Below, one piece after another: positions 7,933-16,430 of a DNA stretch of 32,962 bases (position 1 is the first letter of the stretch; every line of letters begins with the position of its first letter). The position numbers and the translations under genes are program-made. The stretch covers positions 1 through 32,962 of the forward strand of contig JAIOAW010000028.1 of assembly GCA_019873625.1 (NCBI GenBank), in the 5' to 3' direction. The notes under the pieces are model-generated. The model had not been told where the DNA came from. It saw only the letters and a list, made by a program, of their open reading frames with translations, and did not search any database. This DNA comes from Chloroflexota bacterium. Its GTDB lineage: Bacteria; Chloroflexota; Anaerolineae; UBA1429.

Positions 7933-8880
7933 ATGGCCGAATGGAGACAGACGCGCTATGTCTATGGTGAGGCGCTCGTAGAGGCGGGCCGGCTGAACCC
8001 CCGCGTGGCCGTGCTGGATGCCGACCTGTACAAATCCACCCGCACCGTCCTCTTTCGCGAGGCCTTCCCCGAGCGGTTTGTGGATATCGGCATTGCGGAG
8101 ATGGATATGGTGAGCACGGCCGCCGGTATGGCCGCCACGGGGATGATCCCCTTTGCCAATTCGTTCGCCATCTTTATCACGGCGCACTGTTACGACCAGA
8201 TTCGCATCCAGATTTGCTACCCCGGTTTACACGTCATCTTGGCCGGGTCAAGCGCGGGCCTCACCCAAGGGCCAGACGGCGCCAGCCACCAATCCCTTGA
8301 AGATATCGCCCTGATGCGCGCCCTGCCCAAGATGCAGGTCCTGGTGCCGGCCGATGGCATCGAGACGCGCGCTATGACCTTGGCCGCGGCCAACGAACTC
8401 TCCGGCCCAATCTACCTGCGCTTGGGGCGCTACCCCGTGCCGGATATCCTCGATCCTTCCTATCGCTATCAGTTGGGCAAGGCGGCCATCCTACGGGAGG
8501 GGAAAGACGTAGCCCTCATCGCCTGCGGCCATATGGTCTACCCCGCCTTGCAGGCCGCGGAACGCCTGGCGGCGGAGGGAATCCAAGCCCTGGTGGTGAA
8601 TATGTCCACCATCAAGCCCCTCGATCGCGAGATCATCCTCCAAGCCCTGGGCGTGTGCGCCCTCGTGGTAACGGCCGAGGAACATAGCATCATCGGCGGC
8701 TTGGGGAGCGCCGTGGCGGAGGTGATGGCCGAGGAGGGCGCAGCGGTGCGCCTTGTGCGCTTGGGCACGCGGGATGTCTTTGGCGAATCGGCCACGGCCG
8801 ACGAACTCTTAGCCAAGCACGGCCTCACCGCCGAGGGCATCTCCCAAGCGGTGCGGAACAGCCTGCGCGCAAGGCCGTAA
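7933..8880 (+). CDS. Transketolase, C-terminal (pyrimidine-binding) subunit
   Basis: This 315-residue protein is the second half of a split transketolase. It contains the Pyr domain with the catalytic glutamate E56 in ERFVDIGIAEMD (about 47-58), the SSAGLTQGPDGASHQS segment and LEDIALMRALP. The C-terminal transketolase domain follows (about 190-305), including EEHSIIGGLGSAVAE and the GTRDVFGESA stretch. With the N-terminal subunit it would form an alpha2beta2 enzyme, with the TPP site at the subunit interface. Only 3 bp separate the genes, and a GGAGGAGG Shine-Dalgarno lies in the last codons of the upstream gene, so the two subunits should be made in step. The next gene, proB, has its own promoter. 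Confidence 0.93.
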   Translation: MAEWRQTRYVYGEALVEAGRLNPRVAVLDADLYKSTRTVLFREAFPERFVDIGIAEMDMVSTAAGMAATGMIPFANSFAIFITAHCYDQIRIQICYPGLHVILAGSSAGLTQGPDGASHQSLEDIALMRALPKMQVLVPADGIETRAMTLAAANELSGPIYLRLGRYPVPDILDPSYRYQLGKAAILREGKDVALIACGHMVYPALQAAERLAAEGIQALVVNMSTIKPLDREIILQALGVCALVVTAEEHSIIGGLGSAVAEVMAEEGAAVRLVRLGTRDVFGESATADELLAKHGLTAEGISQAVRNSLRARP

Positions 8881-8893
8881 GGACGGCGCCCAG

Positions 8894-8922
8894 TTGGTCG
8901 TGAGCCGTGCGCATGGTATAAT
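8894..8922 (+). promoter_or_regulatory. Promoter of proBA (extended -10)
   Basis: TGGTATAAT (8914-8922) is an extended -10 with a perfect hexamer. TTGGTC (8894-8899) lies 17 bp upstream. The predicted start near 8929 falls downstream of the longest in-frame start of proB, which supports the shorter GTG start at 8960. Confidence 0.6.
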
Positions 8923-8959
8923 CTCTCAAAAGGTTGACGAAGAGGAGGCCAGCCGCACC

Positions 8960-10090
8960 GTGCAAACGAAAGACAACGCCCCAACGCGCCCGTGGCAAAG
9001 GATCGTCGTCAAAGTGGGCACGAGCACCCTCACCGCAGGGGGCAACCGCCTCAGCCCGCCGCGTATGGTGGATCTCGTGCGGCAGATCAAGCGCTTGCGC
9101 GAGCATGGCGCGGACGTGGTGCTCGTTTCCTCGGGCGCCCAGCAGGCCGGCCGCGAGCGCCTGGGGAACCCGCCCGGCCAAAAGACGATTCCCTTCAAGC
9201 AGATGCTCGCCGCCGTGGGCCAGGGGCGCCTGATGCACCTGTGGGAGCAGTACTTTGAGTTGTATGATCTGATCGTAGCCCAGGTGCTCCTCACCCGCGA
9301 GGATATCGAAGATCGCCACCGTTACCTGAACATCCGCGATACGTTCGAGAGCCTCCTCCAGCGGGGCATCGTGCCCATCGTCAACGAGAACGACGCCGTG
9401 GCCACGGACGAAATCAAGGTGGGCGAGAACGACACGCTCGCCGCGATGGTGGCCAACGTGGTGGAGGCCGATCTCCTCGTCCTCCTCACCGATACGGACG
9501 GCCTCTACACCGCGGACCCCGCGAAGGACCCCACCGCCCGCCTCATCACCCAGGTAGATCACATTGACGAGACGATCTATGCCCTTGCCCAGGGGTCGCA
9601 TTCGGGCCTGGGCACAGGAGGGATGTATACCAAGATCGTCGCGGCGGATATGGCCATCCGCTGTGGCACATCGGTGGCCATCGCCAACGGCAGCCGCGAG
9701 AACGTGCTGGAGGGGATTTGGTCTCGCACCGTGCCGGCCACGTGGTTCCCGGCGCGCATCACCCCCTCCGAGGGACGCAAGCGCTGGATGCTGGCGCAGG
9801 CCATCACCGCCGGCGCCGTGGTGGTGGACGAGGGCGCTGCGACGGCGCTCACCCAGAAGGGGCGCAGCCTTTTGCCCGTGGGCATCAAAGAGGTGCGGGG
9901 CGAGTTTAACCGGGGGGCCATCGTTGCCATCCTAAGGAAAGATGGCCGTGAGATCGCCCGCGGCCTGGCGAACTATTCCGCCGCCGATTTACGCCGCCTC
10001 TTGGGCCAGCAATCCTCCGATATCGCCGATATCCTGGGCTATGACTACGGCCCGGAATTCATCCACCGCAACAAGATGGTGCTGCTATAA
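8960..10090 (+). CDS. proB: Glutamate 5-kinase
   Basis: ProB phosphorylates the gamma-carboxyl of L-glutamate with ATP, the first and usually proline-feedback-inhibited step of proline synthesis. The 376-residue product has the amino-acid-kinase fold, with VVKVGTSTL near residue 16, VLVSSGAQQAGRERL, VNENDAVATDEIKVGENDTL and LTDTDGLYTADP. A C-terminal PUA domain (about 285-370) begins near KRWMLAQAITAGA. Two-domain length matches E. coli and Bacillus enzymes (367-371 residues). The frame opens 22 codons earlier at a TTG, but that start would lie upstream of the predicted transcription start. GTG at 8960 has GAGGAGG about 11 nt upstream, so it is preferred. proA follows after 29 bp. Confidence 0.96.
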   Translation: MQTKDNAPTRPWQRIVVKVGTSTLTAGGNRLSPPRMVDLVRQIKRLREHGADVVLVSSGAQQAGRERLGNPPGQKTIPFKQMLAAVGQGRLMHLWEQYFELYDLIVAQVLLTREDIEDRHRYLNIRDTFESLLQRGIVPIVNENDAVATDEIKVGENDTLAAMVANVVEADLLVLLTDTDGLYTADPAKDPTARLITQVDHIDETIYALAQGSHSGLGTGGMYTKIVAADMAIRCGTSVAIANGSRENVLEGIWSRTVPATWFPARITPSEGRKRWMLAQAITAGAVVVDEGAATALTQKGRSLLPVGIKEVRGEFNRGAIVAILRKDGREIARGLANYSAADLRRLLGQQSSDIADILGYDYGPEFIHRNKMVLL

Positions 10091-10119
10091 CGCCGAGTTT
10101 CCATCAAGGAGGTAACCCA

Positions 10120-11397
10120 ATGGCCGAGGTCAACTTGCGCGCCATGGCCCTGAGCGCCCGCGCCGCCGGGCGCAAACTGGCCCTTCTCTCGACGGATCAG
10201 CGGAACGCCACCCTCCTCGAAATCGCCCGGCGGCTCGACGCCGTGGGCGAGGAACTGTGGGAGGCGAACCGCGCCGATTTGGAACAAGCCCGCGCGGAGG
10301 GCATTTCCCCCGCCCTTCTTGACCGTTCTACGCTCACCCCCAAGCGCGTCGCCGCGATGGCCCAGGGCTGCCGTGAGGTGGCCGCCTTGCCGGATCCCCT
10401 TGGCCAAGAGTTCGACGGGCGCCTCTTGCCCAACGGCCTGCGCCTCGCCAAGCGGCGCGTGCCCTTGGGCCTCATCGCCGTCATCTTTGAATCTCGGCCC
10501 AATGTAACCGCCGAGATCAGTTCCCTTTGCCTGAAGACGGGCAACGCCGTGATAATGCGCGGCGGGCGCGAGAGCCTACGCACGAACGGCGTGCTCATTG
10601 ATTTGATCCGTTCGGCCTGTGAGGCGACGGGCGTGCCGGCCGATGCCGTGCAACTTATCCGCTCCACCGACCGCGCCCTGGTGCCCGAACTCCTCGGGAT
10701 GGATGACCTCATTGATCTGGTCATTCCGCGCGGCGGGCAGGGTTTGCAGAACCTCGTGCGCCAGTATGCGCGAATGCCCGTCATCTACGGGGGCATCGGC
10801 GTGTGCCACCTGTTTGTGGATGCCTCGGCGGATATCGCGCGGAGCATCCCCGTCATCCACAACGCCAAGACGCAAGCCCCTTCCGTCTGCAACGCGCTCG
10901 ATACCGTCTTGGTGCACCGCGCCGTGGTCAAGGACCTCCTCCCGCCGATGGTCGCGGCCTTGAATGCCTCCGGCGTCAAAGTGTTGTGCGATCCACCTTC
11001 CCTCGCCGCTTTGGAGGGCGCTTCGGGCATCCAAAGCGACCTGGTAGCCCCCGCCACCGAAGAGGATTACGGCCGCGAGTTCCTGTCGCTCGTCCTTTCC
11101 GTCAAGGTGGTGGATTCGCTCGATGAGGCCATCGCCCACATCGCCCGCTATGGCACGAACCATTCGGATGGCATCCTCACGAACGACTATGCCAACGCCC
11201 AACGCTTCTTGAACGAGGTGGATTCGGCGGCGGTGTATGTGAACGCCTCCACGCGTTTTACCGATGGCGGACAGTTTGGCCTGGGGGCAGAGGTAGCCAT
11301 CTCTACCCAGCGGATGCATGCCCGTGGGCCATTGGGTTTGCAGGAATTGACCACCTACAAGTGGGTGGTGCAAGGCGATTATCACGTGCGAAAATAG
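10120..11397 (+). CDS. proA: Gamma-glutamyl phosphate reductase
   Basis: ProA reduces gamma-glutamyl phosphate to glutamate-5-semialdehyde with NADPH, the second proline-synthesis step, and commonly complexes with ProB. The 425-residue product is a full-length aldehyde-dehydrogenase-fold enzyme. The N-terminal helix region precedes the cofactor domain with PLGLIAVIFESRPNV (115-129), the catalytic cysteine is C257 in QAPSVCNALD (252-261), and the C-terminal part carries NHSDGI and FTDGGQFGLGAEVAISTQ. AAGGAGG lies just upstream of the ATG. It sits 29 bp after proB with no intervening promoter, and a strong terminator follows at 11408, defining a two-gene proBA operon. Confidence 0.97.
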   Translation: MAEVNLRAMALSARAAGRKLALLSTDQRNATLLEIARRLDAVGEELWEANRADLEQARAEGISPALLDRSTLTPKRVAAMAQGCREVAALPDPLGQEFDGRLLPNGLRLAKRRVPLGLIAVIFESRPNVTAEISSLCLKTGNAVIMRGGRESLRTNGVLIDLIRSACEATGVPADAVQLIRSTDRALVPELLGMDDLIDLVIPRGGQGLQNLVRQYARMPVIYGGIGVCHLFVDASADIARSIPVIHNAKTQAPSVCNALDTVLVHRAVVKDLLPPMVAALNASGVKVLCDPPSLAALEGASGIQSDLVAPATEEDYGREFLSLVLSVKVVDSLDEAIAHIARYGTNHSDGILTNDYANAQRFLNEVDSAAVYVNASTRFTDGGQFGLGAEVAISTQRMHARGPLGLQELTTYKWVVQGDYHVRK

Positions 11398-11407
11398 CCG
11401 CTGGCTC

Positions 11408-11440
11408 GGCGCACCCCATTGGGGGGGTGCGCCTATTTGT
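11408..11440 (+). terminator. Terminator of proBA
   Basis: GGCGCACCCC (11408-11417) pairs perfectly with GGGGTGCGCC (11424-11433) around a 6-nt loop. The tail is TATTTGT, so the U-tract is short but present. The next gene starts 21 bp later, so some readthrough may be its only source of transcription, as I see no promoter in between. Confidence 0.75.
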
Positions 11441-11460
11441 GGAAAACAAAAGGAGATCGC

Positions 11461-12630
11461 GTGGCATCATCTGCCCTGCATCGCTTGGCGGCGCTCCACC
11501 CCAAGGCGGAGATTTGGTGGGATTCCTCGCCCCTTATCTACCGGCACTGGCGGGAAGATACGCACTATGCCTGGCGAGAACACCCCGAACGGTGGGACCT
11601 GCTCGAGGCCCTCGGTATGTTGGGCGAGCCATCGGGCTTGTTTCGCGGCGCGACCACTAACCCGCCCCTGGCCTGGGGCGCCATCGAGGCGGAGCGCTTT
11701 ACCTGGGATGCCTGGGTGCGCAAACGGGCGCGCAGCGCGGCCTCTGCGGATGAACTCTTTTGGGCACTCTATGAAGAGGTGTGCCGCCAGGCTGCGGACG
11801 TCTTGATGCCGCTTTACCGCGCCTCGAGGGGGCGCTACGGGCATGTTTGTGCGCAGGTGGATCCGCGCCGCCTGACCGACCTCGAGGCGATGCTCGAGCA
11901 GGCTCGCCGCCTGCGCGCCCTCACCCCCAACTTAATGATCAAGATGCCGGCCACCCAAGAGGGCATCGCGGGCATTCGCCTACTCGCGAGCGAGGGCATC
12001 TCGACGACGGCCACGCTTTGCTTTTCTATCGCGCAGATGGTGGCCGTGGCCGAGGCGGCCCAGGCCGGCGCCAAGGTGGCGCGCGCCGCCGGAAAGGACC
12101 TCAGCGCCTGGCGTTCTTGCGCCGCGCTGATGATGGGCCGCTTTGAAGAGGCGCCCGATTTTGCCCAGCAGGCCCAGGCGCTGGGCGTCTCCCTCGATGA
12201 GGCCGATTTGCGCTGGGCCGGCATTGCCCTGGCCCGCAAGGCCTACCGCCTCTTTCGGGAGCGCGGCTATAGCACGTACGTCCTCTGCGCCTCGATGCGC
12301 CTGGGGCCGCAAGTGGATGGCCAAACGCGCGTTTGGCACCTGGAACAGTTAGCGGGGGGCGGCATCGTCTTGACCATCTTTCCGAACATCCTCGCGGCCT
12401 TCCTCGAGGCGTATGCCGACCGGCCCCTCGAGGCGCATATCGAGGACCCCGTGCCCGAGGACATTTTGGGGCGCCTCTTGCGCATCCCCTATTTTCGCCA
12501 AGCCTATGAGGAAGATGGCCTTCGGCCCGAGGCCTTCGGCCAGTTGCCCGGCGTGCGCCTCACCGCCGGGGCCTTTGCGGAGGCGATGCAAACCATCGAG
12601 CGCTATGCGCATTCCTTTTGGCCCCATTGA
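11461..12630 (+). CDS. Transaldolase-family protein
   Basis: Transaldolases move a three-carbon dihydroxyacetone unit between sugar phosphates through a lysine Schiff base. The 389-residue product has family landmarks: ATTNP (64-68), CAQVDPRRLTD with the conserved aspartate near 134, and NLMIKMPATQEGI in which K161 is the expected Schiff-base lysine. STTATLCFSIAQ follows. Classical enzymes are about 220 (short) or 315-350 residues, so this belongs to a long divergent subgroup and another aldol substrate is possible. The frame extends upstream through the proA terminator, but GTG at 11461 has AAAAGGAG 6 nt before it. The FAD oxidoreductase gene starts 22 bp downstream, suggesting joint expression. 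Together with the split transketolase it could support pentose phosphate interconversion. Confidence 0.8.
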   Translation: MASSALHRLAALHPKAEIWWDSSPLIYRHWREDTHYAWREHPERWDLLEALGMLGEPSGLFRGATTNPPLAWGAIEAERFTWDAWVRKRARSAASADELFWALYEEVCRQAADVLMPLYRASRGRYGHVCAQVDPRRLTDLEAMLEQARRLRALTPNLMIKMPATQEGIAGIRLLASEGISTTATLCFSIAQMVAVAEAAQAGAKVARAAGKDLSAWRSCAALMMGRFEEAPDFAQQAQALGVSLDEADLRWAGIALARKAYRLFRERGYSTYVLCASMRLGPQVDGQTRVWHLEQLAGGGIVLTIFPNILAAFLEAYADRPLEAHIEDPVPEDILGRLLRIPYFRQAYEEDGLRPEAFGQLPGVRLTAGAFAEAMQTIERYAHSFWPH

Positions 12631-12652
12631 CCACCTTGTTGAGGAGGAGCCG

Positions 12653-14035
12653 ATGCCCACGTTGACCGAACCTGCTCGTGAAATTCCCATCGTAACAGAG
12701 GCCGATGTCGTCGTCTGCGGAGGAGGGCCGGGGGGCTTCCCCGCGGCCATCGCCGCCGCGCGCCACGGCGCCAAGACGGTGCTCATCGAGCGCTATGGCT
12801 TCCTCGGGGGCTTGGCCACGGCGGGGTTGGTGGCGCCCATCTTGGGCCACACCGCCTCCGAAAGCCACATGCCCATCGTAGCCGGCATCCTGCGCGAAAT
12901 CACAGAGCGGATGCACGCCCTGGGTTGCGCCCCTTCCTATGAGGAGAGCCTGCAGGAATGGGGCATCCGTTTCGACGCCGAGGCGCTCAAGATCGTGCTC
13001 GACGAGATGTGCGCCGAGGCCGGCGTACAGGTGATGCTGCATACCTTTATTTGCGGCGTCATCAAAGAGGGCGCGCACATCAAGGCCGTAGTCGTGGAGA
13101 ACAAATCGGGCCGGCAAGCCGTAGTCGGCAAGGTCTTTATTGACGCGACGGGCGATGCGGATATCGCCTTCCGAGCGGGCGCGCGCACCACGCACGGCCG
13201 CGCCTTTGACGGAAAGGGCGAGTCTATGGGGTCATTCTTCCACCTGGCCGGTTTTGAAACGCCCTCTCCCGAACGCGCTGCCCAACTCGTCGAGATGATC
13301 CAGCGCGAGATGGAGGATGGGCGCTTCCACTTCTACAACCCCTATTTCCTGGGCAAGAACACCTTCCACCAGGATCATACCTCGGCGAATATGACGCGCT
13401 TTTCCGGCGATGGCGATTCCGCTCAAGATATGACCCGTGCCGAGATGACCGTTCGCCGAGACGTATGGGAACTCGTGCGTTACTTACGCGCCAATGTGCC
13501 GGGGTTCGAGAACGTCTACGTCCAGCAGAGTTCGCCGCAGGTGGGGCCGCGCGAGAGCCGCCAGATCGTCGGCCCCTATGCCTTGACGGGCGATGACATC
13601 CACCTGGGCCGCAAACATCCCGATGCCATCGCGCGCGGCTCGTGGTGGATAGACATCCACTGCCCCTTGGGGAACACCTATCCCGTCCACCTCTGCACGG
13701 TCGAGTGCCCGATGGGCGCCGATTGCCCCTATTGGGCCGCCGAGCACGGGCAGATGCGTTCCAAAGCGGAACTCTACCCACCCCAAGGCGATTGGTATGA
13801 CATCCCTTACCGCTGCCTCCTTTCGGTGGATGTGCCCAACCTCCTCGCCTCGGGGCGGTGCATCTCAGCCACGCACGAGGGGATGGCCGGCGCGCGGGTG
13901 ATGGGCACCTGCATCGCCATCGGCCAGGCAGCCGGCACGGCGGCGGCCCTGGCCGTGCGTGCGGGCCTTTTGCCCGCCCAGGTGGACGTGGCCCAACTGC
14001 AGGCCCTCCTGCGCAAAGATGGTCAACTCGTCTAG
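12653..14035 (+). CDS. FAD-dependent oxidoreductase (FAD_oxidored family)
   Basis: The 460-residue product begins with a Rossmann dinucleotide-binding motif, CGGGPGGFPAA (22-32), preceded by ADVVV and followed by acidic E46 (LIERYGFLGG), as in FAD-dependent dehydrogenases. FIDATGDADIAFRAGA is the second nucleotide-binding signature. The C-terminal region holds SVDVPNLLASGRCIS and TCIAIGQAAGTAAALA, characteristic of the PF12831-type oxidoreductases, many of which are unassigned and sit in sugar or polyol gene clusters. There is no signal peptide, so the protein is cytoplasmic. A GGAGGAG Shine-Dalgarno lies about 6 nt before the ATG. The frame is open well upstream, but that part overlaps the transaldolase-family gene. 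Substrate unknown; a sugar acid or polyol is a guess from neighbours. Confidence 0.85.
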   Translation: MPTLTEPAREIPIVTEADVVVCGGGPGGFPAAIAAARHGAKTVLIERYGFLGGLATAGLVAPILGHTASESHMPIVAGILREITERMHALGCAPSYEESLQEWGIRFDAEALKIVLDEMCAEAGVQVMLHTFICGVIKEGAHIKAVVVENKSGRQAVVGKVFIDATGDADIAFRAGARTTHGRAFDGKGESMGSFFHLAGFETPSPERAAQLVEMIQREMEDGRFHFYNPYFLGKNTFHQDHTSANMTRFSGDGDSAQDMTRAEMTVRRDVWELVRYLRANVPGFENVYVQQSSPQVGPRESRQIVGPYALTGDDIHLGRKHPDAIARGSWWIDIHCPLGNTYPVHLCTVECPMGADCPYWAAEHGQMRSKAELYPPQGDWYDIPYRCLLSVDVPNLLASGRCISATHEGMAGARVMGTCIAIGQAAGTAAALAVRAGLLPAQVDVAQLQALLRKDGQLV

Positions 14036-14057
14036 CCCATCTGGAATGCGAAAAGGC

Positions 14058-14086
14058 TTGACACGCCCCATTGGGGCGTAGAGAAT
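14058..14086 (+). promoter_or_regulatory. Promoter of the Gfo/Idh-isomerase genes with an operator-like palindrome in the spacer
   Basis: A perfect TTGACA (14058-14063) and GAGAAT (14081-14086) are 17 bp apart. The palindrome ACGCCCCATTGGGGCGT (14063-14079), eight base pairs around a single T, fills that spacer. It has no T-tract, so a terminator for the upstream gene is less likely, though a hairpin in readthrough RNA would form. Confidence 0.6.
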
Positions 14087-14137
14087 AGCGCCAAAGGGAA
14101 ACGTTTGCCGAGATCACACAGGTAAGGAGGGGGCACT

Positions 14138-15337
14138 ATGGTCATCAGTGGCAAAGAAGAAGAGGTCTTTTTCCCGCGCAAGTTGCGTATGGGCATGGTG
14201 GGCGGCGGGCGAGATGCCTTCATTGGCGCCGTGCACCGGCGCGCCGCGATGCTGGATGGCCAGGTGGAATTGGTGGCCGGCTGCTTTTCTTCCACGCCGG
14301 AGAAGAGCAAGGCCTCTGGGCGCGACCTATACCTCCCCGATGATCGCGTATACGGCACCTTCGAGGAGATGATCGCCGCCGAGAGCAAGATGCCCGAGGA
14401 TAAACGGCTCGATTTCGTCTCGGTGGTGGTGCCTAACCATATGCATTACCCCGTCATTATGGGCCTGGTCAAGGCGGGGTTCAACGTGGTGACGGATAAG
14501 CCCCTCTGCCTCGATATGGCCCAAGCGCGGGATATCGCCAAGGCCGTGAAGGAAGCGGGCATCCTCTTCGGCATCACCTACAACTACACAGGCTATCCTA
14601 TGGTCAAGCAGGCGCGCTACCTGGTGCGCTCGGGCGAGATCGGCGAAATCAAGAAGGTCATCGTGGAGTACCCGCAAGGGTGGCTCATCACCCGCCTGGA
14701 ACTCACCGGGCAGAAGCAGGCCGAATGGCGCACTGACCCGCTGCGCTGCGGCGTCTCCGGGGCCATTGGGGATATTGGCTCCCACGCCGAGAACCTGATG
14801 AGTTACGTAACGGGCTTGGAGATCAAAGAGATTTGCGCCGACCTGACGATCACCATCCCCGGCCGCAAGATTGACGACGATGGGAACATCCTCCTGCGCT
14901 TTACGAACGGCGCCAAGGGCCTCCTCACGGCCTCGCAGATCGCTACGGGCCAGCAGAACTCGCTTACGTTGCGCGTATGGGGCACCAAGGCGGGGCTGGA
15001 GTGGCGGCAGGAGACGCCGCAATTCTTGCGCGTCGTCTCTAACGATAAGCCGGATATGATCTACTCGCCCGGGATGCCGTATGACTGCCCCGAGGCCGCG
15101 CGCCACACGCGCCTGCCCGCCGGCCACCCGGAGGCCTACATCGAGGCCTTTGCCAACGTCTACCGCAACTATACGGATACGCTGCGCGCTCGCATCTTGG
15201 GCCTCGAGCCGGATGAGATGATGCTCGACTTCCCCGGCGTTTACGAGGGGGCCAGGGGCGTCTATTTCATCCATCTGGCCGTGGAAAGCAGCAATTCCGA
15301 CGCCAAGTGGACGCCTTTCAACTTCTCTTTGGACTAA
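14138..15337 (+). CDS. Gfo/Idh/MocA-family oxidoreductase
   Basis: The 399-residue product is an NAD(P)-dependent dehydrogenase of the glucose-fructose oxidoreductase/inositol dehydrogenase/MocA family, acting on sugars, sugar acids or polyols. The N-terminal Rossmann fold starts at [15 protein letters not shown] (16-30). [11 protein letters not shown] and the catalytic-lysine motif TDKPL (K121) follow. The C-terminal substrate domain carries [19 protein letters not shown], with the histidine expected in the active site. The family averages 330-390 residues, so this is full length. AAGGAGG precedes the ATG. The gene has its own promoter with a palindromic element and is followed 31 bp later by a TIM-barrel isomerase, a pairing typical of sugar or inositol catabolic clusters. 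Confidence 0.93.
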   Translation: MVISGKEEEVFFPRKLRMGMVGGGRDAFIGAVHRRAAMLDGQVELVAGCFSSTPEKSKASGRDLYLPDDRVYGTFEEMIAAESKMPEDKRLDFVSVVVPNHMHYPVIMGLVKAGFNVVTDKPLCLDMAQARDIAKAVKEAGILFGITYNYTGYPMVKQARYLVRSGEIGEIKKVIVEYPQGWLITRLELTGQKQAEWRTDPLRCGVSGAIGDIGSHAENLMSYVTGLEIKEICADLTITIPGRKIDDDGNILLRFTNGAKGLLTASQIATGQQNSLTLRVWGTKAGLEWRQETPQFLRVVSNDKPDMIYSPGMPYDCPEAARHTRLPAGHPEAYIEAFANVYRNYTDTLRARILGLEPDEMMLDFPGVYEGARGVYFIHLAVESSNSDAKWTPFNFSLD

Positions 15338-15368
15338 AGACCACCCGACAGCACAAGGAGGATGCGCT

Positions 15369-16367
15369 ATGCCAAGACCCGTTACCCTTTTCACCGGCCA
15401 ATGGGCCGATCTCCCTCTGGAAGTGCTCGCTCAAAAGGCGCGCGATTTCGGCTATGATGGCCTGGAACTCGCCTGCTGGGGCGACCACTTTGAGGTGGAT
15501 AAGGCCCTCTCGAGCGACGCCTACGTGCGCAGCCGCTGGGAAATCCTCGAAAAATACGGCCTCAAGTGCTGGGCCATCAGCGCGCATTTGGTGGGGCAAT
15601 GCGTCTGCGATGACCCCATTGACGAACGGCACAAGAGCATCTTGCCGCCTTACGTCTGGGGAGATGGCGACCCCGAAGGCGTGCGCCAGCGCGCCGCTGA
15701 AGAGATGAAGAACACGGCCCGCGCCGCCCGGTTGATGGGTGTGAGCGTGGTGAACGGCTTTGTCGGCTCGAGCATCTGGAAGTATTTCTACTTCTTCCCG
15801 CCCACGGGGCCGGACATCGTCGAAAAGGGCTTTGCCGATTTCGCCGCGCGCTGGAACCCCATCCTCGACGTGTTCGAGGAAGTGGGCGTGCGCTTTGCTT
15901 TGGAAGTGCACCCCACCGAAATCGCCTACGACATCGTGACGGCGAAAAAGGCGCTCGAGGCCATCAAGTTCCGCAAGGTGTTCGGCTTCAACTTTGACCC
16001 GAGCCACTTGCAGTGGCAAGGCGTCAGCCCGGCGCGGTTCATCCAAGAGTTCCCCGACCGCATCTACCACGTCCATATGAAGGACGCGGCCGTCACGCTG
16101 GATGGCTACAGCGGCATCTTGGGGTCTCACCTGGCCTTTGGGGCCGCGCATCGCGGGTGGGATTTCCGCTCTCTGGGCCACGGCGATGTGGATTTCGAGG
16201 AGATCATCCGCGAGTTGAACCGCATCAACTACCAGGGGCCGCTCTCCGTGGAGTGGGAAGACGCGGGGATGGATCGCGAGTACGGCGCCAAAGAGGCGGC
16301 GGAATTCGTCCGCAATGTGGATTTCGCCCCTTCGGCCACCGCGTTTGACGCGGCCTTTGCCCGGTAA
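15369..16367 (+). CDS. Xylose-isomerase-like TIM-barrel sugar isomerase/epimerase
   Basis: The 332-residue product belongs to the AP-endonuclease-2/xylose-isomerase-like TIM-barrel superfamily that includes IolE, IolI and various ketose epimerases. Metal-binding residues appear on the expected strands: E179 (FALEVHPTE), D210 and H213 ([10 protein letters not shown]), H236 (YHVHMKD) and E295 (LSVEWED). The metal is usually Mn2+, Mg2+ or Co2+. No signal peptide is present. AAGGAGGA lies upstream of the ATG, and the gene is 31 bp after the Gfo/Idh gene, with a strong terminator after it. The pair likely oxidises and isomerises one sugar or polyol; the identity cannot be read from sequence. Confidence 0.9.
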   Translation: MPRPVTLFTGQWADLPLEVLAQKARDFGYDGLELACWGDHFEVDKALSSDAYVRSRWEILEKYGLKCWAISAHLVGQCVCDDPIDERHKSILPPYVWGDGDPEGVRQRAAEEMKNTARAARLMGVSVVNGFVGSSIWKYFYFFPPTGPDIVEKGFADFAARWNPILDVFEEVGVRFALEVHPTEIAYDIVTAKKALEAIKFRKVFGFNFDPSHLQWQGVSPARFIQEFPDRIYHVHMKDAAVTLDGYSGILGSHLAFGAAHRGWDFRSLGHGDVDFEEIIRELNRINYQGPLSVEWEDAGMDREYGAKEAAEFVRNVDFAPSATAFDAAFAR

Positions 16368-16375
16368 GGCGCTGC

Positions 16376-16406
16376 GGGGGCCGTTCCTCGGAACGGCCCC
16401 CTATTT
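16376..16406 (+). terminator. Terminator after the isomerase gene
   Basis: GGGGGCCGTTCC (16376-16387) and GGAACGGCCCCC (16390-16401) form a perfect long stem with a tight loop, followed by TATTTTCCCC. It closes the Gfo/Idh-isomerase unit 8 bp after the stop codon. Confidence 0.88.
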
Positions 16407-16430
16407 TCCCCTTGGGAAGATGGAGGTGGT

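Noticed and set aside
14063-14079. The palindrome as a terminator for the FAD oxidoreductase gene
   Set aside because: The hairpin is not followed by a T-tract and lies exactly between a perfect -35 and a -10 box, so an operator fits better.
14327-15394. Long minus-strand frame of 355 codons
   Set aside because: It is antisense to the Gfo/Idh gene, whose motifs are unmistakable, and has no SD or family features.
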